Below, one piece after another: positions 14,494 through 15,705 of a stretch of 15,705 nucleotides of DNA. Origin of the DNA: DAOSVX01 sp964440405 (lineage in GTDB: Bacteria; Bacillota_I; Bacilli_A; RF39; UBA660); assembly GCA_964440405.1 (NCBI GenBank), contig CAYTSB010000018.1, forward strand, positions 1 through 15,705, written 5' to 3'. Under the pieces are notes generated by a model. It did no database searches, was not told the DNA's origin, and saw only the letters and a program-made list of their open reading frames with translations. The position numbers and the translations under genes are program-made. Position 1 is the stretch's first letter, and every line of letters starts with the position of its first letter.

Positions 14494-15544
14494 TTACTTC
14501 ACTCCCTTTGTTTATCTTAGCCGGGCAATGATAACTACAGAGCCCACATTTAATACATTTATTACTGCCATAAGTAGTTTTTAAAGGACACATTTTATAA
14601 CATAAACCACATCTAATGCATTCAAAACTAATTTCTTTTTCATTATCTATGACTAAAATAGCTTCTGTATCATTGTTAATTAAATATTCATCTGGCTTTA
14701 TTACCAAACCATTGACCAAATTATTTAAAATATATAATGGCTTACCTTCTTTTAAATCAATATCATTTAAAAGGTCTTTTAATAAAGTGCCTATTTTTAC
14801 ATAAACTACTAAAGGATTTTCAACTAGTGGTCCAGAAACAGTTATTAATTTTTCAATTGGATAAATATCTTTTTTAAAATAGTAACCAATATTATATAAA
14901 TTATTTAAAGAAATAAATAATTGTTTTTTAGATTTATTTAAATATCTTTTTAGTACTTTATTATTTGCTAAAGGATATATAGTTTCTACTACTTTTAAAT
15001 TGAGATAAGGAAATGAACCCATTTTATTTAAAATTTTATCAATAATATTACTATAGTTACTCGAAACATAAATAATTGTTTTTTCAATATTTAAACTACT
15101 TCTTAAAGCATTTAAAGTTTCCAGTAGCAGATAAATATTTTCTCTAAATAAAAATATATTAGTTACATCATAAGGATTACTGCTAATAGCATTTATAATT
15201 AATTCTTGATAGTTTTTTTCTTCATAATTAATATTAAGATCACTTAAAATATTCTTTAGGTATTTTAAATCATAAGTATTATTAATTTTATTAACCCCTT
15301 TATCACTCTTTTTTAATTCGCGATAATCATTGACTATTTCAATTAAATTATTATTAAAACTAAGATAGCCACTAACTGAACTTATTATTTTGGAAGTAAG
15401 ATAATCTCCTTTATAAACAAAATTATTCTCAAAATTATTTAGGTTTTCAGTAGTTTTAAAATATACTTTTTCAGGCATTAAAAAATTATGTATTTCATTA
15501 CTTACTTTAATGCTTTCATCAATTTTAATTTTAGTTTGTAGCAT
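14468..15544 (-). CDS. RnfC-like protein with two [4Fe-4S] motifs but no NADH/FMN site
   Basis: 358 residues, shorter than typical RnfC (about 430-450 or more). RnfC is the NADH-oxidising peripheral subunit of the Rnf complex. Order of matches: a biotinyl-like segment (VYKGDYLTSKIISSVSGYLS, 43-62), LIINAISSNPYDV (115-127) where RnfC has the INALECEPY block, IYPLANNKVLKRYL (189-202) where it has YPQGGEKQLI, then ITVSGPLVENPLVVYVKIGT (234-253). Two clusters follow: Cys309/312/315/319 and Cys330/333/336/340, both CxxCxxCxxxCP. The GxGGAGFP glycine-rich motif for NADH and FMN, expected before residue 115, is missing; that position holds GVNKINNTYDLKYLKN. The N-terminal GGIHP region is also eroded. 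GGTGG lies 6 nt before the ATG. It starts the probable rnfC-rnfD-dnaG-rpoD-trmK unit. Confidence 0.8.
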   Translation of the reverse strand: MLQTKIKIDESIKVSNEIHNFLMPEKVYFKTTENLNNFENNFVYKGDYLTSKIISSVSGYLSFNNNLIEIVNDYRELKKSDKGVNKINNTYDLKYLKNILSDLNINYEEKNYQELIINAISSNPYDVTNIFLFRENIYLLLETLNALRSSLNIEKTIIYVSSNYSNIIDKILNKMGSFPYLNLKVVETIYPLANNKVLKRYLNKSKKQLFISLNNLYNIGYYFKKDIYPIEKLITVSGPLVENPLVVYVKIGTLLKDLLNDIDLKEGKPLYILNNLVNGLVIKPDEYLINNDTEAILVIDNEKEISFECIRCGLCYKMCPLKTTYGSNKCIKCGLCSYHCPAKINKGSEVNEAGDKKK

Positions 15545-15561
15545 TTACTTCCACCAAGTTC

Positions 15562-15590
15562 ATTGTACCAAATTGATAAGACAAAGTCTA
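15562..15590 (-). promoter_or_regulatory. Possible promoter of the rnfC-like to trmK unit
   Basis: Minus strand: TAGACT (15585-15590, four of six), 17-nt spacer, TACAAT (15562-15567, five of six). Initiation near 15555 would leave a leader of about 10 nt before the ATG, still containing the GGTGG ribosome site. Confidence 0.45.
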
Positions 15591-15629
15591 TAATTGCCCA
15601 TCTAAAAAAACATGATTTATTATCTATTA

Positions 15630-15705
15630 CTATTGGATAACCCATGGATCAGTTAAAGTTCCTGTTCCACTTGATATTAGAACATCTGCTTTTAAATTGA
15701 TTACC
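15630..15705 (-). CDS. C-terminal end of a probable cell-surface protein (cut by window edge)
   Basis: The last 24 codons before TAG (15630-15632) are visible on the minus strand; the rest is outside the window. The tail reads VINLKADVLISS then GTGTLTDPWVIQ. Tails of the form VINL...GTGT..DPY/W.I are, as I recall, common at the C-terminus of large surface or pilin-like proteins of uncultured Firmicutes, so a surface role is an inference from that resemblance. Codon use is like that of neighbours. It lies 85 nt upstream of the rnfC-like gene, same strand, with no obvious hairpin terminator in the gap. Confidence 0.55.
   Translation of the reverse strand, partial: VINLKADVLISSGTGTLTDPWVIQ

Noticed and set aside
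14616..14804. Plus-strand frame of 62 codons
   Set aside because: Antisense to the cysteine-cluster half of the rnfC-like gene; no independent coding signal.
1..15705. CRISPR array, insertion sequence, prophage, toxin-antitoxin or defence system
   Set aside because: No regularly spaced repeats, transposase, integrase, phage structural gene or known defence domain was seen in any frame.

Overview
The window is a stretch of AT-rich bacterial chromosome, almost entirely coding and mostly on the minus strand. Gene content and order (mraZ-rsmH-ftsL-pbpB; yceD-rpmF divergent from tmcAL; dnaG-rpoD-trmK) are those of Firmicutes/Bacilli. The very low GC, short intergenic spaces and compact proteins suggest an uncultured Mollicutes-related lineage (RF39- or Erysipelotrichia-like); this taxonomic placement is inference. 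It is not a classical mycoplasma: TGA is used as a stop (pbpB, the rnfD-like gene and the 160-residue gene all end in TGA), and the cell clearly makes peptidoglycan.

Layout. 1-6943 is a split division/cell-wall (dcw) region read leftwards: four direct GTGG repeats (MraZ operator), mraZ, rsmH, ftsL and pbpB. Then comes a strong promoter driving tRNA-Leu(GAG) and lysA, a Nudix hydrolase, and the N-terminal two-thirds of a SpoVD-type penicillin-binding protein cut by the window edge. In Bacillus, pbpB and spoVD are adjacent; here tRNA-Leu, lysA and the Nudix gene lie between them. 6974-8080 is the accessory-looking part: a terminator, a gene-poor stretch with a possible broken small membrane ORF, a lone 160-residue membrane-anchored protein of unknown function, and its promoter with a leader of about 150 nt. 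8081-8851 is yceD-rpmF (leftwards). tmcAL (rightwards, 8932-10011) diverges from it and converges on trmK, with a hairpin containing both stop codons.

10012-15590 appears to be one leftward transcription unit: an RnfC-like iron-sulphur protein, an RnfD-like membrane protein, dnaG, rpoD (sigA) and trmK, with overlapping or closely spaced genes. The far right end (15630-15705) holds the last 24 codons of an unrelated, probably cell-surface protein.

The most unusual content is the RnfC/RnfD-like pair. Both proteins align with the Rnf electron-transport families by motif order, yet the RnfC-like protein lacks the glycine-rich NADH/FMN site and the RnfD-like protein lacks the flavin-attachment SGAT motif, while both [4Fe-4S] cysteine sets are intact. 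No rnfA, B, E or G is present in the window. This could be a reduced, NADH-independent membrane electron carrier. Second-tier oddities are a bL32 with a long basic tail, an altered SAM motif in RsmH, and several promoters built on an extended -10 element.
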